The notes under the pieces are model-generated. The model was not told where the DNA came from, did no database searches, and saw only the letters and a program-made list of their open reading frames with translations. Below, piece by piece: positions 1 to 8,416 of a stretch of 64,000 nucleotides of DNA. This stretch comes from Prochlorococcus sp. AG-402-A04 (lineage in GTDB: Bacteria > Cyanobacteriota > Cyanobacteriia > PCC-6307 > Cyanobiaceae). Within the stretch, counting starts at the first letter, position 1. The number at the start of each line of letters is the position of its first letter. Location of the stretch: assembly GCA_003278045.1 (NCBI GenBank), contig QCHG01000001.1, positions 62,001 to 126,000 on the forward strand, written 5' to 3'. The translations under genes were made by a program, and so were the position numbers.

Positions 1-171
1 GTCATGATGACTTGCAGAGGTTGCCAACTTTCCAAGAGTATAGAAAAGATGGGCTGTCATTCCTTGAAAAACAGCATCTGAATCCATGCCAGCTTTCTCA
101 GGATCTAGATAGCAGCCTGGTGTAGGCAAGCGAAGATCAAAGGGTTGGTTGGAATTCATTGGATTAGCCAT
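1..171 (-). CDS. glgP: Glycogen/alpha-glucan phosphorylase, N-terminal fragment (runs off the left edge)
   Basis: Only the first 57 codons are inside the window; the reading frame is open to the edge. The peptide contains LRLPTPGCYLDP, AGMDSDAVFQGM and a LGKLATSAS stretch, which I recognise as the N-terminus of picocyanobacterial glycogen phosphorylases, ahead of the usual 'RD' segment. The enzyme releases glucose 1-phosphate from glycogen in the cytosol, supporting night-time carbon use. The start is the ATG at 169-171; a second in-frame ATG four codons downstream is a weaker alternative. It is divergent from the antiporter gene. The call rests on a short N-terminal segment, so the family is likely but not proven from this window alone. 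Confidence 0.7.
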   Translation of the reverse strand, partial: MANPMNSNQPFDLRLPTPGCYLDPEKAGMDSDAVFQGMTAHLFYTLGKLATSASHHD

Positions 172-279
172 ATATAGAGACAATAGCCATTTTTAAGAAA
201 ATTTCTTTGTTGTAACTTCAGATCCACACTTGTTGAGTATTTTTGCTTTTTTCTTACATATTTCTTAAAGTGGGCCCTC

Positions 280-310
280 AATAAACTATCTTCCAATTAG
301 GTAGTTTATT
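280..310 (+). other. Inverted repeat followed by a T run, just upstream of the antiporter gene
   Basis: Nine bases (AATAAACTA, 280-288) are exactly complementary to TAGTTTATT at 302-310, with a 13-base loop, and a run of T follows to 315. This resembles an intrinsic terminator on the plus strand, but no plus-strand gene lies upstream and the antiporter ATG is only 14 bases further on. It could be a leader attenuator, a regulatory hairpin or a chance AT-rich palindrome. The rest of 172-323 shows nothing else I can name. Confidence 0.35.
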
Positions 311-323
311 TTTTTACACTTAA

Positions 324-1691
324 ATGTACTCTTTACTTGCTGAATTAAGTGCACATGATTTAGAAGTTGCTGAAACGTTGATAGGAGTTATAAGATTTCT
401 ATTGATATTTTTAGCTGCAAGAGCATTAGCAGAAGTATTAGTAAGGCTTAGTTTGCCAACAATAGTAGGTGAGCTTCTTGCAGGTGTTGTAATAGGGGCA
501 TCAGGATTCCATTTGTTGATACCGCCTTCAGCTGGAACCGAATTAAATGAAGGACTTGTAAATGTTATTAGTTCTTTAGCCTCAATCCCCCCAGAAGCTG
601 TACCTGATGTTTATTTCGAAAGTTTTCCATCCCTCCAAGCAGTAGCAACTCTAGGATTATATGCTCTTTTATTTTTAACAGGACTAGAAAGTGAGTTAGA
701 GGAATTAGTAGCTGTCGGAGCACAAGCTTTCACTGTTGCTATGGCTGGTGTAATTTTACCGTTTGCCTTTGGCACTCTTGGATTAATGTTTATATTCCAA
801 GTAGACCTAATTCCAGCAGTTTTTGCTGGAGCATCTATGACGGCAACAAGTATAGGAATTACTGCAAGTGTTTTTGGTGAGTTGGGTTATTTAAAAACTA
901 GAGAAGGACAGATTGTTATTGGTGCAGCAGTGTTAGACGATATCTTGGGAATTGTTATTCTGGCAGTTGTAGTCGCCCTTGCTGCGGGAGGCTCTTTAGA
1001 AATTGCTCCTATCGTTAAATTAGTTGCAGCAGCTGTAGTTTTCGTTATTGCTGCTATTGCACTAAGTAGAACAGCTGCTCCAGGTTTTGATTGGTTATTA
1101 GATAGATTAAAGGCTCCTGGAGCCGTAGTGGTAGCTTCTTTTGTAATACTTGTATTATGTTGTTTCGTCGCAACAGCCATTGGATTGGAAGCAGCTTTAG
1201 GTGCTTTTGCAGCTGGATTAATCCTAAGTAGTTCTAAAAATAACCACGCAATTCAACAATCCGTTTTACCTTTAGTATCCTTATTCGCAACTATTTTCTT
1301 TGTATTAGTGGGAGCGGGAATGGATTTATCAGTTATCAATCCACTTGATCCAACAAGTAGGTCAGCTCTTGTAGTTGCAGGATTTTTATTAGTTGTTGCA
1401 ATTATTGGAAAAATTGCAGCTGGATGGGTATTTTCAAGTGATAAACCTACAAATAGATTAGTAGTAGGTTTGGGTATGATGCCTAGAGGAGAGGTTGGTT
1501 TGATTTTTCTTGGATTAGGGACAAGCGCTAAGTTATTAACTCCTTCTCTTGAAGCAGCTATTTTATTAATGGTTATTGGAACTACATTTCTTGCACCTGT
1601 TCTATTAAGAATTGTCCTAAAAGATAAGCCCCCAAATGATGGTAATAAAATTTCAGATGATGTTGCGGCTGATCCTGTGGGTCTTCTTTAG
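324..1691 (+). CDS. CPA2-family Na+(K+)/H+ antiporter
   Basis: This 455-residue, very hydrophobic protein with about 12 predicted membrane segments belongs to the monovalent cation:proton antiporter-2 family (NapA/KefB-like), acting in the plasma or thylakoid membrane. Diagnostic stretches are SMTATSIGIT (about 171-180) and VLDDILGI with adjacent aspartates at about 205-206, the ion-binding pair of electrogenic CPA2 exchangers. The conserved TM10-12 region (LGMMPRGEVGLIF) is present. There is no C-terminal TrkA-N domain; the tail is short and polar, so it is closer to NapA than to full-length KefB/C. It may head a short plus-strand operon with the hydrolase, mutarotase-like and DUF1537 genes downstream (gap 45 bases). 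The transported ion cannot be read from sequence. Confidence 0.88.
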   Translation: MYSLLAELSAHDLEVAETLIGVIRFLLIFLAARALAEVLVRLSLPTIVGELLAGVVIGASGFHLLIPPSAGTELNEGLVNVISSLASIPPEAVPDVYFESFPSLQAVATLGLYALLFLTGLESELEELVAVGAQAFTVAMAGVILPFAFGTLGLMFIFQVDLIPAVFAGASMTATSIGITASVFGELGYLKTREGQIVIGAAVLDDILGIVILAVVVALAAGGSLEIAPIVKLVAAAVVFVIAAIALSRTAAPGFDWLLDRLKAPGAVVVASFVILVLCCFVATAIGLEAALGAFAAGLILSSSKNNHAIQQSVLPLVSLFATIFFVLVGAGMDLSVINPLDPTSRSALVVAGFLLVVAIIGKIAAGWVFSSDKPTNRLVVGLGMMPRGEVGLIFLGLGTSAKLLTPSLEAAILLMVIGTTFLAPVLLRIVLKDKPPNDGNKISDDVAADPVGLL

Positions 1692-1736
1692 GAAATAAGT
1701 TTATTAGAATCAAAAAAACAAAAAGATTTTCAATAA

Positions 1737-2636
1737 ATGGAAAAATCAGCTCTGATCGATAGTGATGTAAATTATGACTGGAATTTTTTAAATTACCCAA
1801 TACATACTGTTATTGCTAACCCTAAAAAAAAATCAAAAGAATTAGCAATTTTATTAATTCATGGTTTCGGTGCTTCTACGGATCATTGGAGATTTAATAT
1901 ACCTGTTTTGAGTACAAAATACGAAGTCCATGCAATGGATTTACTCGGTTTTGGAAAAAGTCCTAAGCCTCAAGACATCGAATACTCAGGATCTTTATGG
2001 AAAGATCAAGTTATCGCTTATGTAAAAGAGAAAATAAAAAAACCTACAATTGTTGTTGGAAATTCATTAGGTGGTTATGCCGCATTAGCAGCTGGTGCAG
2101 AATTAAATGAGCTAAACGCAGGAGTGATATTACTTAATGCTGCTGGATATTTTAGTGAAGAAAAAACTATCAAAAAGAATATGTTACAAACTTCAATTGA
2201 AACAGTTGCCGGGATATTTTTGAAAAATATTGTTCTTCAACGTTTGATTTTTGAGAATATGAGAAATCCAAAAAATATTAAAAAAACTTTGAATCAAGTT
2301 TATGTTGATAAAAAAAATGTTGATGATTTTTTAGTTGAGTCAATAAGGAAGCCTTCTCTAGATTTCGGAGCTTTTAATGTTTTTAGAAGTGTATTTAACC
2401 CATCAGGTCCTCAGGGATTGCCTTTGGATAAGCTATTCGCAAAACTAAATGCACCATTATTACTTCTTTGGGGAGGGAAAGATCCATGGATGAACACTCC
2501 AAAAAAAAGACATCTATATAAAAAATTTACACCAAAGAATACAAAAGAAATTATTCTTGAAGCAGGACATTGTCCTCATGATGAGATACCTGAATTAGTT
2601 AATCAGCATATTTTGGATTGGGTTGATTCTCTTTAA
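1737..2636 (+). CDS. Alpha/beta-fold hydrolase
   Basis: This 299-residue protein has a complete alpha/beta hydrolase signature: oxyanion-hole motif HGFGAS at 42-47, nucleophile elbow GNSLGG with Ser110, acid Asp249 in WGGKDPW, and catalytic His278 in AGHCPHDE. The overall pattern, with a cap region between 135 and 225, resembles the cyanobacterial and plant branch that includes pheophytinase-like and haloalkane-dehalogenase-like enzymes. There is no signal peptide, so it is probably cytosolic. The substrate is unknown. It sits 45 bases after the antiporter and 9 bases before the mutarotase-like gene, which suggests cotranscription. I would not call it pheophytinase without phylogeny. Confidence 0.85.
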   Translation: MEKSALIDSDVNYDWNFLNYPIHTVIANPKKKSKELAILLIHGFGASTDHWRFNIPVLSTKYEVHAMDLLGFGKSPKPQDIEYSGSLWKDQVIAYVKEKIKKPTIVVGNSLGGYAALAAGAELNELNAGVILLNAAGYFSEEKTIKKNMLQTSIETVAGIFLKNIVLQRLIFENMRNPKNIKKTLNQVYVDKKNVDDFLVESIRKPSLDFGAFNVFRSVFNPSGPQGLPLDKLFAKLNAPLLLLWGGKDPWMNTPKKRHLYKKFTPKNTKEIILEAGHCPHDEIPELVNQHILDWVDSL

Positions 2637-2645
2637 GTAATAATC

Positions 2646-3500
2646 ATGAAACTTGAATTATCTAATAAAGATCAAGGAACTTTTGTCTTTCAATTAGATA
2701 AAAATAACTACATTAAATTTTGTCCTAAAAGAGGAGGCGTTATTACAAATTGGGTTTCGGATGGTAATGAAATACTTTATTTCGATGAAAAAAGATTTAT
2801 TGACGAGACAAAAAGTATTAGGGGAGGTATTCCAATTTTGTTTCCAATTTGTGGAAATCTCAATACCTCAAGTTCAGTATTTGGAAATGGTTATTTGCAA
2901 TTACCGCAACATGGTTTCGCTAGGGATTTGCAATGGCAATATTCCTTCAATGAAAATGAAAAATTTTTATCCTTATTCTTAAATGCATCTAAAAAAACCA
3001 AAAAATATTATCCCTTCGATTTCGAACTAAAAATAAAAGTTACCTTAAAAATTAACTTTTTAGAATTTGAAATTACAATCCATAACAAAACAGACTGTGC
3101 TATGCCTATAAATTTTGGTTTACATCCTTATTTTAATGTTTCGGATTTCAAAAGTTTAGAGTTTTTTGATAATCCACTTAATTGTCAGGATCAAGAAAAA
3201 AATATTATAAGTAATACTTTGGATCAATTAAACAAAATTAATTTAGGAGTTGATCTACTTATGTATACTTCCGGTAGAAGCTCTTTTAGAGATAAAATTT
3301 TTAAAAGAGAAGTAACTTTAAATCATCCATATCCTTTTGATTTAGGCGTTATTTGGAGTGATCCTCCTAGAAGAATGATATGTCTCGAACCTTGGACTAG
3401 TCCCCGAAATTCTTTTGTAGATGGATTTAGAAACATTATGATTCCTTTTAATGATAGTAAAAGGTTAAATGCCTCAATACAAATAAAATCTCTGAAGTAA
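2646..3500 (+). CDS. Aldose 1-epimerase / hexose-6-phosphate mutarotase-like protein
   Basis: At 284 residues it matches the galactose-mutarotase-like superfamily. The catalytic pattern is visible: QHGFAR with His89, GLHPYF with His160, and CLEPWTSP with the putative base Glu248. The short length and the HGFAR/EPWT pattern fit the YeaD-like branch (D-hexose-6-phosphate mutarotases) better than GalM, but the substrate is not determined. The enzyme would interconvert alpha and beta anomers of a sugar or sugar phosphate in the cytosol. It lies 9 bases after the hydrolase and 13 bases before the DUF1537 kinase, so a shared transcript is likely. Confidence 0.82.
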   Translation: MKLELSNKDQGTFVFQLDKNNYIKFCPKRGGVITNWVSDGNEILYFDEKRFIDETKSIRGGIPILFPICGNLNTSSSVFGNGYLQLPQHGFARDLQWQYSFNENEKFLSLFLNASKKTKKYYPFDFELKIKVTLKINFLEFEITIHNKTDCAMPINFGLHPYFNVSDFKSLEFFDNPLNCQDQEKNIISNTLDQLNKINLGVDLLMYTSGRSSFRDKIFKREVTLNHPYPFDLGVIWSDPPRRMICLEPWTSPRNSFVDGFRNIMIPFNDSKRLNASIQIKSLK

Positions 3501-3513
3501 TAATGCAATACTT

Positions 3514-4863
3514 ATGAAATTTGTCGTTATAGATGATGATCCTACAGGATCTCAAACTGTTCACGATTGCTTATTACTGCTTAAGTGGGACTGCTCAACT
3601 TTAGTCAAAGGTTTTGAATCTAAATCTAATTTATTTTTTATTTTGGCTAATACAAGGTCACTTTCGGAAAATGATGCGAAATTAACAATAGAGGAAATTT
3701 GCAAAAATCTTAAGACTGTAATTGCGTCTCAAGCCTATGAAGAAGAAATTATTTTTATAAGTAGGGGCGACTCTACTCTTCGAGGACATAACTTTATAGA
3801 GCCAATTGTTCTAAATAGTTGCTTAGGTCCTTTTGATGCTACTTTTCATATTCCAGCTTTTATAGAGGGTAAAAGATTCACAATTAATGGATCTCATTAT
3901 GTTGATAAAACTCCTATTAGTCAAACAATTTTTGCATCAGATAAAATTTTTGGATATGAGACAAGTAATGTCAAGAATCTTTTATTTCAGCAGAGTAAAT
4001 CTCAAATAAATTTTGAAGATATTCAAAATCTTTTATTGTCAGATATCAAAATGCTAAATGATGAAGAAAATAATATTGTTTTTAAAACACTGAATAACTT
4101 AAATAATAATAAGCATGTAATTGTAGATGTAGAAAATTATTCTCAACTAAAAAAATTTTCTTTAGTAATTAAAAAATTAATTAAACAAAAAAAATTCCTT
4201 TTTCGAACTGCAGCAAGTTTTATAAGTTCAATTTCTGAAAAAAAAAGTGTCTCTCAGAGTGAAATATTTTTCTCTAATTTAAGAATAAGAAATAAAGAAA
4301 AGAGTTTTCTTCCAGGACTGATAATTGTTGGATCTTATGTAGAACTTTCAACAATACAATTGAATAATTTATTAGAGATAAGTAATTGCAATCCAGTTGA
4401 ATTAGATGTTTTTGAATTCTTTAAAATTACTTCATTAGATAATAATCAGAAGAGAAGGAATTTGTTTAAAAATAAATTTTTGAAAGAAATTAGATTTTCT
4501 TTTGATAAAGGAAAAACTCCTGTTTTGTTTACTTCAAGAAAATTTATGTCTTTAGATTCTTGTGAACTATTTACTTTTTATAATTTACTTGCTTGTTTTA
4601 TTGCTGAATTAGTCGCAGATTTGAAGTATGAAATAGGATATTTGATTTCAAAAGGTGGAATAACAACAAATTTGATTCTTAGTAAAGGACTTGATGCAGA
4701 TTATGTTTATCTTGAAGGACAGATTTTGACAGGCATTTCAGTGGTGACTTACAACCTAAAAAATGGCCAAAAACTTCCCATTGTTACTCACCCTGGAAAC
4801 ATTGGCACTAAAGATTCACTGGTTAATATTTGGAAAGTTTTTGAAAATAAAAATAATTTTTAA
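3514..4863 (+). CDS. DUF1537 four-carbon acid sugar kinase family protein
   Basis: The 449-residue protein begins with the family hallmark DDDPTGSQT (7-15), has RGDSTLRGH at 84-92, and ends with the nucleotide-binding block SKGGITTN (about 379-386) and THPGNIGTKDSL near 424-435. These are the N- and C-terminal domains of the OtnK/DtnK/DenK family, which phosphorylate erythronate, threonate or related acid sugars. The usual partners (a PdxA2-like dehydrogenase, an aldolase, a dedicated transporter) are not in the neighbourhood. It is instead the last gene of a run with an antiporter, a hydrolase and a mutarotase-like protein. Family membership is strong; the substrate is inferred only. The 3' end meets the icd 3' end two bases away. 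Confidence 0.85.
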   Translation: MKFVVIDDDPTGSQTVHDCLLLLKWDCSTLVKGFESKSNLFFILANTRSLSENDAKLTIEEICKNLKTVIASQAYEEEIIFISRGDSTLRGHNFIEPIVLNSCLGPFDATFHIPAFIEGKRFTINGSHYVDKTPISQTIFASDKIFGYETSNVKNLLFQQSKSQINFEDIQNLLLSDIKMLNDEENNIVFKTLNNLNNNKHVIVDVENYSQLKKFSLVIKKLIKQKKFLFRTAASFISSISEKKSVSQSEIFFSNLRIRNKEKSFLPGLIIVGSYVELSTIQLNNLLEISNCNPVELDVFEFFKITSLDNNQKRRNLFKNKFLKEIRFSFDKGKTPVLFTSRKFMSLDSCELFTFYNLLACFIAELVADLKYEIGYLISKGGITTNLILSKGLDADYVYLEGQILTGISVVTYNLKNGQKLPIVTHPGNIGTKDSLVNIWKVFENKNNF

Positions 4864-4865
4864 AA

Positions 4866-6290
4866 TTAGAAATTTGAGATAATTTCTTCAGCAAAACTAC
4901 TGCAGGATAGTGGTTCTACTTTTGGTTCCATTAAGCGTGCTAGATCATAGGTAACTTTTTTTTGCTCTATTGCCTTACTTAAACCGTTAGTAATCAAGTT
5001 AGCTGCTTCATCCCAACCAAAATATTCAAGCATCATTACACCACTAAGAATTACTGAGCCTGGATTAATCTTGTTTAGGCCTGCATGTTTTGGAGCGGTA
5101 CCGTGCGTAGCTTCGAAAATTGCTGCATTATCTCCAATATTTGCGCCTGGAGCCATACCTAGGCCTCCAACAATTGCTGCAGCTGCATCAGAAACATAGT
5201 CCCCATTAAGGTTTAATGTTGCAAGAATTGAATATTCTTGAGGTCGAGTTTGAATTTGTTGAAATATACTATCAGCTATCCGATCATCAACAAGAATAAG
5301 TTCTCTCCATTTGCCATCTCCGTGAGAATTGGATATTGATGCAATAACTTCTTTAATTTCTTCGCAAATGAATGCTTTTTTGTTATTTGTAAGCTTGTCA
5401 AAACCTGGTTCAATTTTTCGAGCATTATTTTCAACTGTAATTTCTGAATTTTTCTGAATATTATCTAAAATCCAGCTTTCTCTCTCTGTAATGCAATCTT
5501 TTCTAAATTCATTTACTGCTAATTCATATCCCCAATCTCTAAATGCACCTTCTGTATATTTCATAATATTCCCTTTATGTACTAGAGTCACATGCCTTTT
5601 ATTTCCTGATAATCTTTTAGCATGTTCAATAGCTTTTCTAATATGCCTTTGGCTACCAGATTTACTCACTGGTTTTATTCCAATACCTGATCCGTTTGGT
5701 ATGGATCTATTTTTTAAATTTTTACTTTTTGGTATGACAAAGTTATTTAAGTGATTAATTAATTCAAGACAATTATTATCCTCCGCTTCCCATTCAATTC
5801 CCATGTAGATATCCTCAGTATTTTCTCTATAAACAATAACGTCTAAATTTTGAGGATTTTTATGAGGGCTTGGAGTTCCTGAATAATATTTACATGGTCT
5901 AACACAGCTATATAAATCAAAGATTTGCCTTAATGCAACATTAAGAGATCTAATACCTCCACCGATGGGTGTCGTTAAAGGACCTTTGATGGCCACACCA
6001 AAGTGTTTGATTGCTTCAATAGTATCTTGAGGGAGATAGTTATATGTGCCATAAAGTTCACAAGCTTCATCACCTGCATAGACTTTAAACCAATTAATTT
6101 TTCTTTCATCTCCATAGCTTTTTTTAATCGCTGAATCAAGAACTATTTGAGTAGCAGGCCAAATATCAACTCCAGTACCATCACCCCTAATAAATGGGAC
6201 AATTGGATTATTAGGAACATTAGGTTTACCTTGATTAAAAGTTATTATCTCGCCTTCATTAGGTAAAGTTAATTTTTCAAATTTTGGCAT
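4866..6290 (-). CDS. icd: NADP-dependent isocitrate dehydrogenase
   Basis: The 474-residue protein carries the isocitrate dehydrogenase signature: IPFIRGDGTG-type N-terminus (VPFIRGDGTGVD), the substrate loop GGIRSLNVALRQ, YRENTEDIYMGIE, and the nucleotide region GANIGD..AIFEATHGTAPK. It converts isocitrate to 2-oxoglutarate and CO2 with NADP+, supplying the carbon skeleton for ammonium assimilation in organisms with an incomplete classical TCA cycle. It is somewhat longer than E. coli Icd because of an insert at about 285-340, a feature I associate with cyanobacterial enzymes. The start is an ATG. A 9-bp hairpin with a long loop lies in its leader. It is convergent with the DUF1537 gene. Confidence 0.96.
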   Translation of the reverse strand: MPKFEKLTLPNEGEIITFNQGKPNVPNNPIVPFIRGDGTGVDIWPATQIVLDSAIKKSYGDERKINWFKVYAGDEACELYGTYNYLPQDTIEAIKHFGVAIKGPLTTPIGGGIRSLNVALRQIFDLYSCVRPCKYYSGTPSPHKNPQNLDVIVYRENTEDIYMGIEWEAEDNNCLELINHLNNFVIPKSKNLKNRSIPNGSGIGIKPVSKSGSQRHIRKAIEHAKRLSGNKRHVTLVHKGNIMKYTEGAFRDWGYELAVNEFRKDCITERESWILDNIQKNSEITVENNARKIEPGFDKLTNNKKAFICEEIKEVIASISNSHGDGKWRELILVDDRIADSIFQQIQTRPQEYSILATLNLNGDYVSDAAAAIVGGLGMAPGANIGDNAAIFEATHGTAPKHAGLNKINPGSVILSGVMMLEYFGWDEAANLITNGLSKAIEQKKVTYDLARLMEPKVEPLSCSSFAEEIISNF

Positions 6291-6309
6291 AGCATTGCAT
6301 TAATAACAG

Positions 6310-6353
6310 ATAACTCATTGAAGTTCCTCGTATTGTAATTTGCGATGAGTTAT
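6310..6353 (-). other. Inverted repeat in the icd 5' leader
   Basis: ATAACTCAT (6310-6318) and ATGAGTTAT (6345-6353) are exact reverse complements of nine bases, separated by 26 bases, 20 bases upstream of the icd ATG. In the icd transcript this could form a stem over the leader, or the half-sites could bind a dimeric regulator. I looked for the NtcA pattern GTA-N8-TAC here, expected for icd, and did not find an exact match. Confidence 0.35.
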
Positions 6354-6500
6354 TTTCTTTAAAACCTAGAAATTTATTATTCAAATGTGAATAGGAAATA
6401 CTTTATTGATCAGCATTTCAACATCTTTATTAAAAGAAAAAGTATTTAATAAGCAAGTTAAAGCAAATTATGTCATTTTTCAAAAAATACTCAGCTGCTT

Positions 6501-6932
6501 ATGAATGCGAGTTCAAATGTAAGTAATGTTGAAATAGCTAATAAAATTGCTTCTACTGCTGCTTTGTTTCGGAAATATTTTCCAGATGCAAGCGTAAACT
6601 TTAGTCCCTGGGACAATTCAAATAATGAATCCATGCAAGATAGTATTGATTTTGCTTTTCATTTTCCTGGATGGAGTCCTCTTATTGAATGTAGAGCAAT
6701 ACTCTTACAACTAAGAATTGAAAATGATAACAAAGGCAGAGTCCCGAAATTGTTGGGAATTATAATGAGAGGTATGATTGTTCCATCCGAGAGATGGAGA
6801 GTGGCTACCATCGGTGATTGGGAAATGACTGGTACTCATCTACCGCAAAAGGAACAAAAAGATAACCTTTTTTTGGTTTGTAAAGAACTGTATAAGCTAT
6901 TTTCTACAACATCCGCTGGTAACAAAAATTAG
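6501..6932 (+). CDS. Conserved-looking protein of unknown function
   Basis: The 143-residue protein is soluble, with no signal peptide or membrane segment. It has an N-terminal helix-rich part (NKIASTAALFRKYFPD), an acidic FSPWDNSNNESMQDS segment, and a beta-like middle with FHFPGWSPLIECRAILLQL and MIVPSERWRVATIGDWEMTG. The aromatic residues and codon use match the neighbouring genes, so it looks like a real resident gene, not a chance ORF. It precedes ho1 by 56 bases on the same strand and might be cotranscribed with the bilin genes. I do not recognise the family and assign no function. Confidence 0.75.
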   Translation: MNASSNVSNVEIANKIASTAALFRKYFPDASVNFSPWDNSNNESMQDSIDFAFHFPGWSPLIECRAILLQLRIENDNKGRVPKLLGIIMRGMIVPSERWRVATIGDWEMTGTHLPQKEQKDNLFLVCKELYKLFSTTSAGNKN

Positions 6933-6988
6933 CTGTTTTATGTATTTTCCTTGTAGATTAAATACACTTACAAAATAATTCAAAATAT

Positions 6989-7699
6989 ATGGCAGTCGCT
7001 CTTGCAGGACAATTAAGAGAAGGGACAAAAAAATCCCACACTATGGCAGAAAATACTGGCTTTGTTGCTTGTTTTTTAAAAGGAGTTGTTGAAAAAAAAT
7101 CTTATAGAAAATTAATTAGTGATTTATATTTTGTCTATGAAGCTATGGAAGAAGAAATTGAAAGACTGGTCAAAGAGGAACATCCAGTAATAAAACCTAT
7201 AGGTTTTAAGTCATTATTCAGGAAAGAAACTCTTGTAAATGATCTTAAATTTTATTTTGGTGATAACTGGAAGAACGAAATTAATATTTCTCACTCAGCA
7301 AAAGAATATGTTGAAAGAATCAGAGAGGTCGCAAAAAATTCACCAGAGCTATTGGTTGGTCACCACTACACACGCTATATAGGAGATTTATCTGGGGGAC
7401 AAATTTTGAAAAGGATCGCTAAAAAAGCATTAAATTTGCAAGGAAATGATGGTTTAAATTTTTATGAGTTTGAATTAATTGCTGATGAAAAGAAATTTAA
7501 GGAAGAATATTCCCTTACTTTGAATCAACTTCCAATAAATCAAAAGACTGCTGATCAAATTATTGATGAAGCTAATCAAGCTTTTACTTACAATATGAAA
7601 ATGTTTAAGGAGCTTGAGGGTAACTTGATTGCTGTTTTAGGCAAGATTGTATTTAATTACATTACAAAAAAAGTAAGGAAAGGAAGCACTGAGACTTAG
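6989..7699 (+). CDS. ho1: Heme oxygenase (biliverdin-forming)
   Basis: This 236-residue soluble protein matches HO-1: the proximal heme ligand is His17 in KKSHTMAE, and the distal-helix signature GDLSGGQILKRIA follows GHHYTRYI. It uses ferredoxin and oxygen to open heme to biliverdin IXalpha, CO and iron. The next two genes reduce biliverdin to phycoerythrobilin, and the tight spacing (6 bases to pebA, 0 to pebB) shows a three-gene pathway operon. In cells without phycobilisomes the product may serve residual phycoerythrin or signalling; that is inference from the genus. Confidence 0.95.
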   Translation: MAVALAGQLREGTKKSHTMAENTGFVACFLKGVVEKKSYRKLISDLYFVYEAMEEEIERLVKEEHPVIKPIGFKSLFRKETLVNDLKFYFGDNWKNEINISHSAKEYVERIREVAKNSPELLVGHHYTRYIGDLSGGQILKRIAKKALNLQGNDGLNFYEFELIADEKKFKEEYSLTLNQLPINQKTADQIIDEANQAFTYNMKMFKELEGNLIAVLGKIVFNYITKKVRKGSTET

Positions 7700-7705
7700 T
7701 AATTT

Positions 7706-8416
7706 ATGTTTGATTCATTTGTTGATTTCCTTAAAACCAATATTGATGAATTAAATGGTCATGAAGTACAAATATCTAGCGAATTCAAAGAACATAAAAA
7801 TGAAGACTCAAAATATATAATTAAAAATTGGCTTTTTTCATCTCCAGAATATAGAAAATGGCGGATAACAAGATTAGATGGTGGCAAAAAACTACAAGTG
7901 TTTAATACGGTTGCATATCCAAATTTTGATAGTGAAATGCCTATTTTAGGAGCTGATATTTTATGGTTTGGAACTTCTCAAAAGTTATTAGCAATTCTTG
8001 ATTATCAACCTTTAATTCAAGAAGGCAAGTATCTTGAAAAATACTGTTCAAGTTTAGGTAGTATTAAGAAAAAATATTCTGCATTTGATAATAATAAAAT
8101 GAAGAATATATATGACTCAAAAAAGTATTTTTCCCCTTGGGTGATTATATGTAGAGGAAATAAATTAAATCTTGATAGAGATTTAAATAATATATTCCAT
8201 TCATTTATAAATAACTATTTGAAAACTTATAAATCGAATCCTGTTAATCAATTTTTAAATTCAGAAGAAATAAAGATTAATCAAATTAAATATGATAAGT
8301 ACAGTTTTGAAAAAGATCCTGCAGATAAATTATTTAAATCTTTTTTTGGAGAAAAATGGACAAAAAAATTTATCAATAAATTTCTTTTTACATTAAATAA
8401 TGAGATTATTCATTGA
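7706..8416 (+). CDS. pebA: 15,16-dihydrobiliverdin:ferredoxin oxidoreductase
   Basis: The 236-residue protein belongs to the ferredoxin-dependent bilin reductase family. Recognisable parts are the beta-sheet core around [20 protein letters not shown], and the C-terminal helix motif [16 protein letters not shown] shared by the family. PebA performs the first two-electron reduction of biliverdin IXalpha, giving 15,16-dihydrobiliverdin, which is channelled to PebB. Its position between ho1 and a second bilin reductase gene fixes the identity better than sequence alone, since PebA, PebB and PcyA are related. The ATG lies six bases after ho1, and the stop is directly followed by the pebB start. 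Confidence 0.92.
   Translation: MFDSFVDFLKTNIDELNGHEVQISSEFKEHKNEDSKYIIKNWLFSSPEYRKWRITRLDGGKKLQVFNTVAYPNFDSEMPILGADILWFGTSQKLLAILDYQPLIQEGKYLEKYCSSLGSIKKKYSAFDNNKMKNIYDSKKYFSPWVIICRGNKLNLDRDLNNIFHSFINNYLKTYKSNPVNQFLNSEEIKINQIKYDKYSFEKDPADKLFKSFFGEKWTKKFINKFLFTLNNEIIH

Noticed and set aside
887..1180. 97-codon minus-strand frame opposite the antiporter gene
   Set aside because: Its low-complexity Thr/Ala composition is the mirror of hydrophobic codons in the real gene.
5491..5754. 87-codon plus-strand frame inside icd
   Set aside because: Antisense to conserved Icd sequence with no RBS or homology.
6400..6470. NtcA site before icd
   Set aside because: I looked for GTA-N8-TAC and found only a spacing-mismatched GTG...TAC.
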